Assembly (NCBI GenBank): GCA_021442155.1
Contig: CM038221.1
Location: forward strand, 153,627,601 to 153,691,600
Direction of reading: 5' to 3'
From: Cymbidium sinense
Lineage: Eukaryota > Streptophyta > Magnoliopsida > Asparagales > Orchidaceae
Length of the DNA stretch: 64,000 nucleotides
Part shown: positions 48,083-61,552 of the stretch, piece after piece
How positions within the stretch are numbered: position 1 is the first letter of the stretch
Layout: each line of letters begins with the position of its first letter
Notes under the pieces: model-generated
Databases searched by the model: none
What the model was told of the DNA's origin: nothing
The model's input: the letters and a program-made list of their open reading frames with translations, nothing else
Position numbers and translations under genes: made by a program

Positions 48083-50264
48083 CTCGAAATCCCCCTAGAA
48101 CCCAAAATGAAGCCTTCCAAGCCTTCTTCGAGCATCCTGAGCCTCCCCATTATCGAAAAGCTCGAAATTGAAATAGGACACCTCCTCCTTCGATCTAACT
48201 CCCTCATTTCTTCATTAAATTTAAATTAACTTCGCACAGCCCTTCCCCATGCCTCATCGAGCAGGAATGAATCATCCCCTGAGCTTCCTGACCACCGGAC
48301 GTAGGAGTTTGATCAAAGCTGAGCTCCACAGTGATGGGTATTGGTCTTCCAAGAAAAGGAATCAAAGCTCATTCTATTAGTAGGGCTTCATCTCCATTAG
48401 ATGAAGCTTCCTCAATCGATTGCATCGCTGGTCTTGAGATCTGGTTGGTAATTTCTTAAAACCATGATTTCCCAAAAAAAAATGGTTTATCTTTATGAAG
48501 AAAAGTTGAATGCCATGAGATTTTAGCTGTTGGTTCCCCTCCGATTGATGTCGTGAAGGTGTGGGATCATTTTGGAGTTGATCCGAGCTCGGGTGAGCTC
48601 AGATTGAGTGAGGAAGGGTGGACAAACTCCGTCTCTCATCGCTTGTGAGATGATAGATCAGGCACCGTTTGTTCCGTGTGATTGGAACGGACGGTCGTAA
48701 TTAGATCTACTAGAGAATCCTGATTAAAACCTATCAAATCATGGCCGATCTTAGATTGGACGGCGGACAAGGAAATGCATCCACCACCACCATGTAGGCA
48801 CCGCATCGAATGATTTTAAATAACTTATCCTGCGACGCCACGTGGAAAGTGCGCTACATCAACAGGCCATGTGGCGCAGACGGGATTAAGCTTGATTAAG
48901 GCTAATTAATTAATTTTAATGGCCAAATTTTTAAAAATTCATAACAAATTATAGAAAAATTCAAAAATATAAATAAATACTCATTTTAAAGGAATTTTAG
49001 AGGAGAACTTATAAAAAAAATAATTGATTTTGAATAGTAAACATAGCTTAATTTGAGTTTAATTATAAAATTAATTTGCTTAGTTACTCCTTAATTACTC
49101 AAGTAATTAGCTCCAACCTTTTTTAGATTGTTTAGTGGGATGACCTTTGCCTCCCATAATTTTCTTGAGATTTATTACTTGCTTAATTAGGAGAATTGAC
49201 AAATTAAATCCCTAGGTATTCTCTTAATCTAATTAAGGGTTAATTAATCTCATGAATAGTAATAAATTGATTAATTAAGTTCATTAATCATTATCGAATA
49301 GTGAATGGACTAATGGGATAGGGTTGGGACCTCTTTCCTGGCCTCCTTTCCTTTGTTCACTTCACTTTTTAAAGAAGAAATTAATTAAGGCTTAATTAGT
49401 TAATGAAATTGCCTAATTAATTAAAACTAAAATCATGATCACATCAAAACTTGATTAGTTAAATCATGGGTAGACCTTTATGTGTTTAATAACATAAAGG
49501 GGTTTAAGAAAATTATGGTTAATTCACATGTGTGAGGAAACCATAAGATAACTTAATTAAGTTCCTTAATCTAATTAGCCATAAATTATGAGCCAATTGC
49601 ATTAGGCCACTTCATTTCATAGGATCATTGCAAATTTATTTATTTTTATCCATATGCATACCATGTTGGCTCATAATTTTTTGGTTAATTATATTAAGGT
49701 AACATAGGTAAGAGTAATTAATTGATTTGATTAAGGGTCTTACTTAAGTAATTCATAAAATTCACCTAATTACCTCTTCTTAAACCAAATCATATTACCA
49801 ATGTGGGAATGAGTATAGATAACAAATGAGTGTTCTCCTCCTCTTTAACATCGAATCAAAAATCTAAAACTAAATTAATAAAGAATCTTTGGTTTACATT
49901 AAATGATTTTATTTAGTATGTTTGTCCTAATGAATTAATTAGGATGAATGAATCACATGCTTGTATTTGATTATTCCTCTCCAATCATGCTAAATATTGT
50001 ATGCCATTTGATTTCATGCATCCATTTCTTTTCAAAAATCAATTGAATTAAATAAGATTTCCTTTATGTAAGCTTGCATGTGTTGACTTAACTTAATCTA
50101 TGTGTGGCTATTATCACTATTAAATCTAAATATATATTTTAAAAGTTTACAAATGAATAACAACATGTGTAGTGATGATAGTTATAAATACATACATGAT
50201 GTATGTGTTTATAATTTAAGTGTATGAAGTGAAGTCTATTTCCTTCGTTCATATGTTAGTTTAT

Positions 50265-50990
50265 ATAAGCTTAAATGGTAGTGGGTATATAGTTTGGATA
50301 TCTAGGAATACGAGGCTTTAAGTAGCCCCAAGGAGGTCATTTGATTACCTCACTTCCCTGGTTAACAAAGGCACATATCCATTTAATTTCATTCTTATGT
50401 ATTTTAACATTAGAATTTAAATAGAGCTTTAAATCATATAAATAAATAAATCAATTAAAAAAAAATACAATCTTTGCATGATTCTCATCCTCTTAATCAT
50501 GAACACATGTTTAGGTATTTTAAAAAAAAGGGTATATAATCTGGACATCCCAGGAATATGAAGCTTTAAGTAGCCACAAGAAGGTCATTTGATTACCTCA
50601 CTTTAAAGGCACGTACTTATTTATGTCTTTATACATGCATGTGCATATTTGATTAGGAAATGATAATCCTCTTTTCTATTCAGAATACATGCATTCATAA
50701 TTATTTAAATGATTTAATTATTTGATTATATGATTTGGAGCTCTCTTTCTTATATGCATGTATGCAAATTTACATAAGTCTGAATGATGATGGGTATATA
50801 GTCTAGAGATCCCGGGAATACGAGGATTTTAGTAGCCCCAAGGAGGTCAATTGATTATCTCACTTCCCTGGTTAACAACAACACATACCTATTTAATTTC
50901 ACTCTTATGTATTTTTGTGTAAGAATTTAGATAGAGCTTTAAATTTACATATGTTAAAATAATTCAATCAAATGAAAAGATAAACTTAAA
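50265..50990. repeat. Three 250-bp sub-repeats in X copy A
   Basis: Each unit has a conserved core of about 100 bp: gggtatatagtctggacatc, ggaatacgaggctttaagtagccccaaggaggtca, gattacctcactt, ccctggttaacaa-ggcacata. The cores start at about 50,284, 50,531 and 50,797. The flanking parts are AT-rich. Copies one and three are most alike. Confidence 0.85.
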
Positions 50991-51772
50991 ATATACATAC
51001 ATTCATCATTCAAGTGTGCTAAAGCCTGTTGTATGTATAGATAGATTTAGGATTAAATCACATGCATGATATTTGTGATGAACGAAATTATTTAATAAGT
51101 GTCATATGCTAGTAATTAATTGGATTAATCTTAAGAAGCCTTTCATATTAAATAAGGTTATTTAAAGTGAACCTAAATTTATGATTAATTAAAATATGTA
51201 AAAAGCCATTCACTAAAGAGATTAAATCAAATTAATATGCTTTAGAAAGTGGCTTAAGGTAGGGATGAAAGAGGGAAATCCTCTTTCCTCTCTTTATAAT
51301 ATTTAGTTGTTAAGTATAAATCACATGAAACAAAATAAAAATACAAGTTAAATTCACAAATCAATCAAACAACTTCAAGTGAAACCAGTCCCCATGTTAA
51401 CTTGAATGTTCTTCCAAACTTAAAAAAAAATCATAACTCTATTGCTTAGTAAGACATATCATACAAGACCTCAACACACACATTAGAATTAAGTCACTTC
51501 TTCTAGCTCTATGTTAGGGCGGTGTATGGTGTGATGTATTATTTTAGACTAGATGTTAGGGTGTATGTCTCATAGATTGAATGTTAAGTCATCCTTAGCC
51601 TGATCATATTTTTTTTGTAGGGGATTGTGCTTAAGGGGATGCTTAAAATAAATATAAATACTCTCTTTGTAAATTTCTTAAATCCTTAAGTATAATCCAA
51701 ATTAGAACAGGTGAGCTTGGCTACTCATGTGCAGGGTTGTGGTGTTTATTTTTAATTATATGCATGGGGGAA

Positions 51773-53405
51773 CACCTCGTAGATCTGAGGGTGTACTTAT
51801 TGAGATGATCGGGTAAGGAATAATGTATCTTGAAAGATAGAAATCACTATCTTATAATGGACCTAATCACCTAATAGGGTTTTCTAAGGCATGATGGGTC
51901 TTCGAATATACCAGAGATTTTTTTCTTACTTTACATGAATTAATAAAGTAGGATTTATTTAAATCTAAGTTCTGGAAGCAAGCCCATAGTTAATTACATC
52001 CTAAGGATGGAAAGTTCCTTAGGAATACTCTCAATTAAAGTAGGTAATTATTGTCTCCAAAGATTTCAAAGATAGGACTATCAATAAATTGGCTATGTTT
52101 GGAAAATTAAGTGGGATAGATCAAAAGGAGAGACTTACTATTGAAGCCAAAAGGAGATGAGTAGGGGATGCTCATGATACTAGGAAGCATAGTGAGCATT
52201 CCAGTCTATCCTATGGTTAGGCTTTATATATTTGAGATTGAAGAGAATTATATATTTGTGTTGAAAGTTTATTAGAAAGCTAAGATTTATAATCCCATAA
52301 TACAAGATTATGAAAATGCCTAAGAGCTGAAGATTTATGCTTGTACCCTAAAGGAAAACAACAACCTCGGATCTTAAATCTAGGGACCCTTAGTAAGGGC
52401 CAAAGCACGTCCTAAATCTATAAAAAAAGTGGGTATATTATTTACCTCCATAAGAGAGGGTAAATCACCAGACTGCTGGACTTATAACCGTCTGGAGTGG
52501 CAGCCAGCTAACTCCTCCTATGTTTTAAAACTATGTGGTTAAGTCATATGTTTTGCAAGATGATTAAGATGTTATTATTTAGAAAAAAACTAAAGTCCTT
52601 AAACCCACTCCCTAGGAGACTAGAGTATGAGTGGTATGAATAATGACTTAGTATAATACAAATTTTATTAATTTTTATTAGATTTTGGACTCTTCATTTT
52701 GACAAAGGATATAGGATTTTATATGCCTAAATGCATGATGAAATATGATTATTGGCTAAATCAGTAAGAAAGAGGTGTTTTTTACCACAAGGGAGACCCT
52801 CAAAGGTTAAGTCTTCCCCTATCGTGCAAGGATGGAAACCATCTCATAGAAAAAGTGAAACGAGATGACATGCATGTTATTAAGCATACAATATCTAGCT
52901 AAGGGGTTGCTAAATCTTTTAATTATCTTGATTTAATACCTAGGCTTTAAATGAGATTATAAGTTGTTTAGAAAATTAATTATGATTTATAGTTGGGGTA
53001 GAAAGTTTATTTTTTTCCTAAGAGCCTAACCGGATCTAGGCCACACACTAAATCACCATACAAGAAGAAACTAGAAAAATATATGCATTTATATTACACA
53101 ATTGTAAACAAAGCATCAAATAATTTATAAAGTTAACATGAAAGAATAACAGGCCAGTGCGGTCGTGTACCATCGTATAACCCAAAAAAAGAAATGAGTA
53201 ACCGAGCTATATCCTTATACAACTTGGTATATGAAAGAATAATTATAATTAGGAAAATGAATAAATATTATGGGAGGTCTTCATATATTCATATCTTCAT
53301 ATCTCCTCCATTTCTTCATTTAGGTTTGCTTACTTCAATGGCATCACGGGGCCTCCTAGGACAAAGCCTTCTAGCCACCGCTCATCCTAATCCCCTCATA
53401 ACACT
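51773..53405 (+). repeat. Direct repeat D, copy D1
   Basis: Matches D2 about 1,735 bp downstream along its whole length. Anchors are tgtacttattnaggtgatcgg (51,791), taatggacctaatcacct, cttacaaccg-tggagtggc (about 52,488), agctaaggggttgctaa (52,897) and ctcatcctaat (53,381). It lies between the inverted arms of X. No protein recognised. Confidence 0.75.
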
Positions 53406-53494
53406 GTGGTGAAAAATTTCTATAAGGGAGTCACCTTTCAAATCTATGGGGAGAAAAATAAGAGGAACCCTTACAAAAATTCATCTTGGTAAGA

Positions 53495-55140
53495 TGCCAT
53501 GCATATCCACAGATGTACTTATTCAGGTGATCGGATACGTCATCAAGGTATAGTGTACTATCTCGAAAGACAGAAGTCATTACCCTTTAATGGAACCAAT
53601 CACCTTAAAAAGGACTCATAAGGATGATGGGTAAGATAATGTAGATTCTTCCCTACTTTACATGGAAAATAAAAAGCGGTTTATTTTAAATTGTTAAGTT
53701 ATAGGGGAAAGCCCCTATAGTTAATTACATCCTAAAAGATGGGATCCCTTAGGAAAACTCTCAATTAAGATAAATGATCATTTTCTTTGAAGATTTTAAT
53801 AGGGAAAGACTATCAATCGATTGGTTTATTTTTGAAGATCAAATGAGATTAATCAAAAGAGGGAGTTATTATTGAAGCCAAAATGGAAAATAAGTAGGAG
53901 ATGCCCACGATGATAGGAAACTTAGTGAGCATCTTAAACTATCCTAAAATTGGGCTTTACATTTTAGAAATTGATTTAGTTTATTTGAGTTGTATTTTTG
54001 ATTAGAATTTTAGGACTTAAGATTTCTTAACACAAGATTAAGAAAATGCCTAAGAGGTGAGGAATTATGCTTATGGCCCATAAGGGGAAAATCAACCTCA
54101 GAACCTAAATCTAGGGAACTTCGGCGAGGGCCGGAAGCACAACCTAAATCTAAGGCAAAAATGGGTAATTGGTTTGTCTCCACAAGAGAGGACAAACCAC
54201 CGACAGCTTGGACTTACAACCGCTTGGGGTGGCCAACTAACTCCTATGATTTTAAACACATGTAGGCAAGTCTTTATGCTTATGCAAGATAGCTAGACTA
54301 TTTTTATTTAGAAGGAGATTAAGTCCTTCAACTCACTCCCTAAAGAGACTAGATCATGTAAAGGGACATGCTTCAAATGACCTAAATCTAATGCAATTCA
54401 AATTTCATTTTATTTTCATGTTTGGACAATCATTTTGACTCAGGCTAATAGGATTTTTATGACTAATGCATGAGAAATCAGATTATTAGCCAAAATCAGC
54501 AAAAAGAGAGGAGGTGAGTTTCCACCATGGCTCTCACAGGTCAAGCCAGGTTCTCTGGCGAAGGTGAAAGCCCTACAATCAAGAGTGAAATAAGATGCAT
54601 TTGTGCATGATATTATAAAGAAATTCTCATCCAGCTAAGGGGTTGCTAATTATTTTATCTTGATTTTAAATCTAAGCTTTCGGTGAGGTTATGAGTTTGT
54701 TTAATTTTATTTCAAGTTGTTAAGTTGGGTAAAAGATTTATTTTTCCTAAAGAGCCTAATCCACATCCAGGCCATACATAAAGCAATGAAGAAACTAGGA
54801 AAAGCATGCCACTTAATGCAAAAGCTAAACAAATCATCAATCAATTTATAAAGATAATTACAAAAAGAATAAATGACCATTTAGGGCATCACCGCTCAAA
54901 AATATCAAATATGGGTAGTCGAGCTCTACCCTTAAAGAACCTGAATTACAAATGAATATTACAATTAAGCAAAGGAATTCATTGTTATGGGCATCTTCAA
55001 GCTTTATTCTTCTTTCTTCTTTCTTTTCTTCTTTCTTCTTTTGGCTCCTTCTTTCAGATGGTTGGTAGGTGGATGCTCCAAGGCTTCTCATGGTACATAA
55101 GATGGGATCTTATGACCAATGTTCATCCTAATACTTATAA
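53495..55140 (+). repeat. Direct repeat D, copy D2
   Basis: Second copy, anchors at 53,512, 53,604, 54,215, 54,633 and 55,122. Its end, gttcatcctaatacttataac, is also the outer end of X copy B, so D2 runs directly into B. A CTT-rich tract (tcttctttcttctttc) lies at about 55,007-55,040. Confidence 0.75.
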
Positions 55141-56155
55141 CAATTCATTCCAAAATCCTAATTATACAATTTTTCACATGAAAAGGGAAAGTATAAATCT
55201 GACTAACATGTACAAAGCAAAGGTTAATTAAATCACACCACACAAATCCCAAGCATGTATATTGGACTTATCACCCCACACATGGATGACTAAGTCCACC
55301 TAATCTATGGATTATGCAAAGGGGTATAAGCACTTGCATGCAAGAAGCAGTTATATTTTTATTTATGATAGCGCCCCTTAAGCACAATCCCCTACAGAAA
55401 GGAATAATTAGACTAAGCACGTCCTACCATTCATTCTATGAGCATACACCCTAACATCCAGCCTAAAAACATTCATCATAAAATAAAACATAACATCAAA
55501 CTATGCACTGACCTAACCTAAAGCTAGAAGTGGTGACTTAGGCTAATGTGTGTGCTTTGAAGGCTTGTGTGGTATGCTTAGCTTAGAACTTTGGGTTTAA
55601 ATTTTCTAAGTGTGAAGGACATGTTCAACTTAGAGGAGGGTTTCATTTAAGTTTTTTAAGTATTTTGGTTTATTTTTATCTCATGTTTTAATTTGGTTTA
55701 AGTGAAACCTACAATTAATCACTAAGTTATGAAGGGAGGGAAAGAGAAGAAAACTTCTCTTTCCTTGCCTAACCTTAAGTAATTTCTAAAGTAAGTTCAC
55801 ATTTTAATTTTATTTAGGTGAATACTTTGATTAAATCTTTTAATTAATCCTAAGTTTAGATAAACTCTAAACAAACCTACTCAAGAAGAAAGGAATTTTA
55901 AGATTAAATAAAATGAATCAAAATTCACATAACACACATTACTTCATTTCTTTCCCAACATATATAACATGCCTATGGATGGACCCTAAGCATATCTATA
56001 CATACAAATGAGAGTAGTTAACACACTTTATGATGCATGCTAAATAATCCATTTAAGAAAATTTAAAAGTTAAACATGTATGATTTTCTTAAGTTGAAAA
56101 TGTTTTTCTTATCGAAAATTTCACATACATGCATGAAAGTAGGAAAGACATAAGT

Positions 56156-56262
56156 GAGTACAGTGCCATTGTTAACCAGAGGTGTAAGGTACAAGACCTT
56201 CTTAGGGATACTTAAAGCTTCACAACCTTGGGGTTGTCCAGACTAACATATCACTTTCCTTA
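56156..56262 (-). repeat. Single sub-repeat of X copy B
   Basis: Minus-strand copy of the conserved core found three times in copy A: gatatgttagtctggacaac, aaggttgtgaagctttaagtatcc, ggttaacaatggcac. Only one unit is present here. Confidence 0.8.
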
Positions 56263-57859
56263 AGTACAAACATGCATATAAAAGAAATGAAATGGAAAAG
56301 GAATATGCAAAAGTTGCTTAATGGATTTATTTTGTTTATGCAATTTATTTATGCAAGTGTAGACAATACTTCTTAGATGATAGCATAGGGATGAATAGGG
56401 TATAGAATTAAGTAAGTGTTGGGTTCTTTTCAAATTAACCCTACATCTTCCCAACTCTTATTCAAAATTGTGCTAACATAAGAAAGAAAGAAAGGCTACA
56501 CTAAACATGACTTTATAGTCTATCACATGCAAGCTTATAATTAAGATATGAATAGCACACTTTCAGATTTGATATTTCATTTATAAGTTTTGAAAATATT
56601 TTGGATTTAGTAGTGATAATAGCCACTCATATTTTACTTTATCCAACACATGCACATTTGACAAAAAGTAAACTATTTTTCATTTTAAAATTTGAAACAT
56701 GAAATTATGAATGCATGAATCACATGGAATATAGCTTAACATGTTGGAAAAGATCCAAAATAATGAAAGCATATAAACAAACTCATTTTACTTAAATCCT
56801 AAAGACATTCTTAAGGAATAAGAAAATTTAGAATAAATCAAAGTGAATTTCAAAATGATTTTTGTTTAGTTTAAGGTTTGATTTAATTTTAAAAAGGTGA
56901 GATGAGTTTGATATTCCTAACCCATTCCCATATGTGTTTTGTATTTTTGTTTAATTTTCAGATAAATAAATTCATTTTTAAGCATTGATTAGGTTAATGT
57001 ATGAAATAACTGGCTTAATTAACCCTTACCTACAACACTTTAGAAAAATTAACTAAGTAATTATGAGCCAATGAGATGACATAAAATACACAAATTATTT
57101 AAATTTTCAATGCACCTAATAATGAAAAGGCCTAATGCAATTTGGCTCATAATTAAAACTTAATTAAGCTAAGAGGTTTTAGCATAAGTACTTTTAAAAC
57201 ACCTGTTCGCACTCATGAAAGGGGTTTAATTAATGAACTTAGGTTATTACCCAAGCATCTACCCAAGGTAGATTAATTAAGTTCTAGAACTTTTTAGAAT
57301 TTTTGAAAATTGATTAGAGGGGTGATTAATGAGTTAACCCTTAATTAAGAGGGGATTAAAGAGAGAAAAAGAGGGTTTAGAGAATAACTTAGGGGAAATG
57401 CCCCAAACTTATTTCATATAACTCCTACTCACTGGATCTGACCTTAATCAAACTTAATCATAGGGAGAATTCACTAATTACACCTTAATTACTCTTAATT
57501 ACATGAAAGGTGTAAGTAGGGAATGAAATAGAAATTTCCCCAATTAAGCCCTCAATAAATCTCGAGAAAATTAGGAGAGGTAGAGGTCATCCCCTAAAAT
57601 GAACCCTAGAAATTTGAGATTTATTGATTACTTAATTAAGGAGTACTTAGCTAATTAAAATTCCAAAAGAAACCTAAATTTAGAGAAAAGGGGAATTCAA
57701 AATCCATTAAAAACATTTTTGAAATATTCTAGATGAAATTATCTTTCCATAGTATCTTTCCTTTTAATTTTATAATTTTTCTATGCAGAGTTATGTATTT
57801 TAGAAGTTTTCTGAATTAATTAAGAATTAATTAATACCCTTAACTAATCCCTGCTTAAT

Positions 57860-57970
57860 ACCAGCTCACGACGCGATGTGTGGCGGCGGCGGTTAGCGTG
57901 CTTTACACATGTCGCACTGTGAGGGGACAACTTAAGTTGTCACCTGACAATGGCAGCGGCGGTGGCACAC
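57860..57970. other. GGC-rich patch in X copy B
   Basis: A GC-rich stretch (gtggcggcggcggttagc; ggcagcggcggtggc) next to a gtcgcactgtg-like sequence corresponds to the gccacgtgg-containing stretch of copy A at 48,835-48,890. It is the most GC-rich part of the X copies. Confidence 0.6.
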
Positions 57971-58716
57971 ACACTAATATCCTTGGTCGTCCAATCAAAG
58001 ATCAGACGGCTAAAGATTCACTCGCGGCTTAAAACAGGTAAAGGATTTCTAAAACATGCTAAATAATCTCAACCGTCCATCTAAAATGCACGGATGGATG
58101 ACTGATATGAGCCAAGTTCTTCCCTGAGGATTAATGGAGACCATCCATGATCCAAGGGGAGATCCGAGCCCGATCTAGCATGGAATCACACAAGACTCAA
58201 ACCACACCATCTAGGCATAATTACCGACCTATCCAATAGTTGATTTCTCATGCAATGAAAATTTCTTTCACAAAGAACTAACACCTATCAAGCTAAGTGG
58301 CCGAAAAATTATATACCTTACCAGAGGTGATCACCGATGCTCGAGCTCGATGAGGAAGCTTTCGGAGAGGCGGAAAGTTTCAAGCCTTGGGGTTGAGTGA
58401 ATCTTCTTATGAACCAACACCACTTGATCTCCCTTGCAGCTTTGATCCAATTGAGGCTCTCCTTTCTATGGGAACTTAAATGGATGCTTAGGTGCACTCG
58501 AATTGGTCCTTAGATGAAGAGTGTAGAAGGAATTGAAGTAACTTTGAGTGTGAAGAAAATTGAAGATTCAAAGGAGCTCCCCTATTTTTCAATGGAGAAA
58601 ATTGAGAAGAAGTAATTTCAAATCCTCCTTAGAAGGCTTAAGGATGCTCTCTGATGATTGCTAACTCTCTCTAGTGCTCAATCGAGTGTGAGTGAAGTCA
58701 AATTTCATTGAATTAG

Positions 58717-58733
58717 GGGGAGTATATCTCCCC
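58717..58733 (-). promoter_or_regulatory. TATA motif within a GC dyad, X copy B
   Basis: A perfect six-base stem ggggag / ctcccc surrounds tatat. Position and sequence context match the dyad of copy A. Confidence 0.45.
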
Positions 58734-61552
58734 TATGGAAATCGACATATGCTTTCCATTTTGATCCAATTGACCATATGGAGTGAGTTATTTATGTTTT
58801 TAGATCATTGCACATGGTCAATTTGATTCCTTGAGTGGAATGCCAACCTCCCATGTGCATCAAATTGAGCTTAGGAGGGAGTTTGAAAATTGAATTTTGC
58901 CATAGGTGATCGGTTTGGTTTAGGGGTCAAATGGGCTGACCCAAACCCATTGGGTTGGGTGCACCACTCATCACTAAGTCCCCTTGAGCTTTTAGGAAAG
59001 CCTCAAGTGATTGTAAAGAGTCTATGACCAAAATACCCATAGGTCAGGCCAAAACTTGTTCTATGGCCTAGGGGTAAAATGGTTATTTTGTTATTTTGTC
59101 AATGTGGGTATGTTTTATATGTTGATAAAATAGGTTTTGCCAAGTTTCATTGGATTTGGAATCCATTTGATAGGGTTTGGCTCATGTTGACCCATTTAGG
59201 TCAAAATGAGTCAACTTGGGTCAAGTTGATCAATTGGTCAAATTGGGTCAAACCAAGGGTTGGGTCAAGTTCATATGACCATTTGAAATGTTTTGGTGCC
59301 TTTGGTTGGGTTCAATTTGGTATATATTTTATTTTGGCTCATATGACTCATTTAGGTCAAATGGTTCAAGTTGACTCATTTGATCCATTTGACCTATTTG
59401 GGTAGGTCAAGGGTAGGTTTAGGTTTGGTTAGTCAAATGGAGTGAATTGTATCTTTGTTTCCAATCAATTTGGGTTAAGTTCACTTTGGCTCAACATGAC
59501 CCCTTTAGTCATGTTTCAAGGTCGGGCTAGGTCTAATTGGTCAATTAAGGCTTTGGTGGTCAAGTAAAGTGATTTGTAATGGACTTGACCCATAGTTTCA
59601 ATCAATGGCTTAGATCAAGTTTTGACACATTTTGACCCTTTAGGTCAAAATAAGTCAACTTGGGTCAAGTGGGCCAATTGGGCTAGGTTAGGCTCAAATG
59701 TTGGGTTGGTCAAGTTCAAACATAAGTCATGAGTGAACTTAGATCAAAGGTTTCAATCAATTTGGCCTATGGTGGATTTTGGCTATATAAAGTTTCATTT
59801 TAGTTTAAGTGTTGACTTGGTCAACCCTTAGGTTTGACTTGATTTGACCAAATTTGATTGATTGATCATCCCATGATGATTGTTGATCATGAGTAATATG
59901 AGTTTGGTTCAATCCAAGGTTAGGATCAAAAGTTGGCTCATAAGGGTACTTTAGGTCACTTTGGGTCAAGTGAGCCTAAGTGGGTCAAATGGCTCGGTCA
60001 ATGCTTGATTTGAAGTTGATTGATCTTGTACATAGACTTATGATTGATTTATAAATCCATTTACAAGAGGTTTGAAGTCAAATGGATTTTTATCCATTTG
60101 AAAATTTCATATTCAAAGGAAGAATAGGAATTTTGTTTGATTTTGATTTGGGTTTTGATTGTTTTTGATTGAAGTTTGATTTATATATAAGCTCATGATT
60201 GTAGGATTGATTGAAACATGAGAGAAAATCAAGAGTTTGGCTTGATTTGAAAGTGATTTGGCTAAGTTCAAGATTGAAAGTTAGATTGAGGAATTGATTG
60301 AGTTTAATTTTGAATAGGTTTGATTGTTTGAATTTATTTATTTATATATGTGAACATAAATGAAAATATAAATTGATCATGAGAAAATTTCAAGAATTTG
60401 AAAGAGTTTAATCATGATTTGGGATAAATCCATTAAAGGGAATTTAAAGGATTTAAGGGAATTTTTAAATTGAGATTTAATTTTTGAATTGGATTGGATT
60501 TGATTGATTTATATTTATATTTCATTTATATATGAGAATATAAGTGAGAATATAAACTGATTTTGAGAAAATCCCATGAGTTTGAATAGGTTTGATCAAA
60601 GTTTAGTTAAATTAATGAAAATTAAGGATTTTAAGAATTTCAAGGATTTGAAATTTGAAATTTGATTTTTGAGTTGAATTTAATTGATTTATATTTATAT
60701 TTCATTTATATATGAGAATATAAATGAGAATACAAATAAGTTTTGAGAGAATTCCAAGGGTTTGAATTAGTTTGATCAATGTTTAGGCTAAATCCATTAA
60801 TGGAAAATTAAGGGATTTAAGAGAATTTCAAGGATTTTAAAATTGGAATTTAATTTTTTCCTTTGATTGGATTGATTTATATTTATATTTAATTTTTATA
60901 TGAATATAAATGAGAATATAAATAAGTTTTGATAAAATTCTAAAGGTTTGAAGTGATTTGATCAAGGTGTGAGTTGGTTTTGGCTTAAGTCCTTTAATGC
61001 AAAATTAAAGGGACTTAAGAAAATTTTTATGGATTGATTTGGAATTTTTGAATTTGATTTGATGGGTTTGAATTTATATTTCTTTTATATATGAATATAA
61101 GTGAGAATATAAATGAGTTATGAGAAAATCTCAAAGATTTGAATAAAGTTTGAATCATTTGGTTAAGTCCTTAAGAATTTTAAGGACTTAAAATTTTAGA
61201 CTTAGAAATTTTGATGGATTTTGATCATGGGTTTCAATCATGGAATTAATCATGGATTTAATCATGGAATTGAATTGAATTTAGAAAATCAAATAGAATT
61301 GATTTGGAGTTTGACTTGAAAGACGGAAAGTGAGGAATGGTTTAAGCTAAAAGGGTAGGAGATTTTCCTAACACCCCTAAGGCATGACTTATCCCTATGA
61401 CTAACTCTTCTATGTCTTCTAGGGCTAGGGGAGTGTCCACCTAATTACTAGATGTTTCCTAAGAATAAGAAACTCTTAAAGTCAAAGATAATTCCTATGT
61501 CTAGGATGGAGGTGTTGAGAGCTCATTCTAAAAAGAAGGTCAACAAACACTA

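Larger units (their letters stand above)
46958..51772 (+). repeat. Long repeat X, copy A, second part
   Basis: Continuation of copy A after the Tat insertion. It matches copy B in inverted order. First is a zone dense in ttgacc motifs (46,990-47,850), then a TATA motif in a GC dyad (48,027-48,050), a GC-richer leader-like zone (48,100-48,900; shared gatcaaagctg, gaagcttcctca, gcgacatgtg-like stretches), an AT-rich zone with ttaattaatt motifs, three 250-bp sub-repeats, and an end zone with ttagggtgtatg, gggattgtgcttaag and aaataaatataaa. Copy A departs from B and C after catgtgcaggg (51,735). No protein family recognised. Confidence 0.65.
55131..61547 (-). repeat. Long repeat X, copy B (inverted)
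   Basis: Full copy of X on the minus strand, from tgttgaccttc at 61,547 down to about 55,131. Order on the minus strand is the copy A order: start zone (61,340-61,547), AT-rich gatttg zone, TTGACC zone (60,000-58,900), TATA dyad (58,717-58,733), GC-richer zone (58,700-57,860), AT-rich zone, one sub-repeat, end zone. It lacks the Tat insertion: agccaaaatccaccataggccaaat reads straight into tgattgaaacc at about 59,760. Confidence 0.7.

Noticed and set aside
48002..48229. Small plus-strand frames after the TATA dyad of X
   Set aside because: Not conserved in copy B, where the corresponding region has stops, so a peptide is unlikely.
50265..50990. CRISPR-like spaced repeats
   Set aside because: Units are about 250 bp with diverged cores in plant repeat DNA; size and context exclude CRISPR.
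59079..59405. 108-codon plus-strand frame in X copy B
   Set aside because: Same explanation: motif-repeat translation, no conserved protein pattern with copy A.
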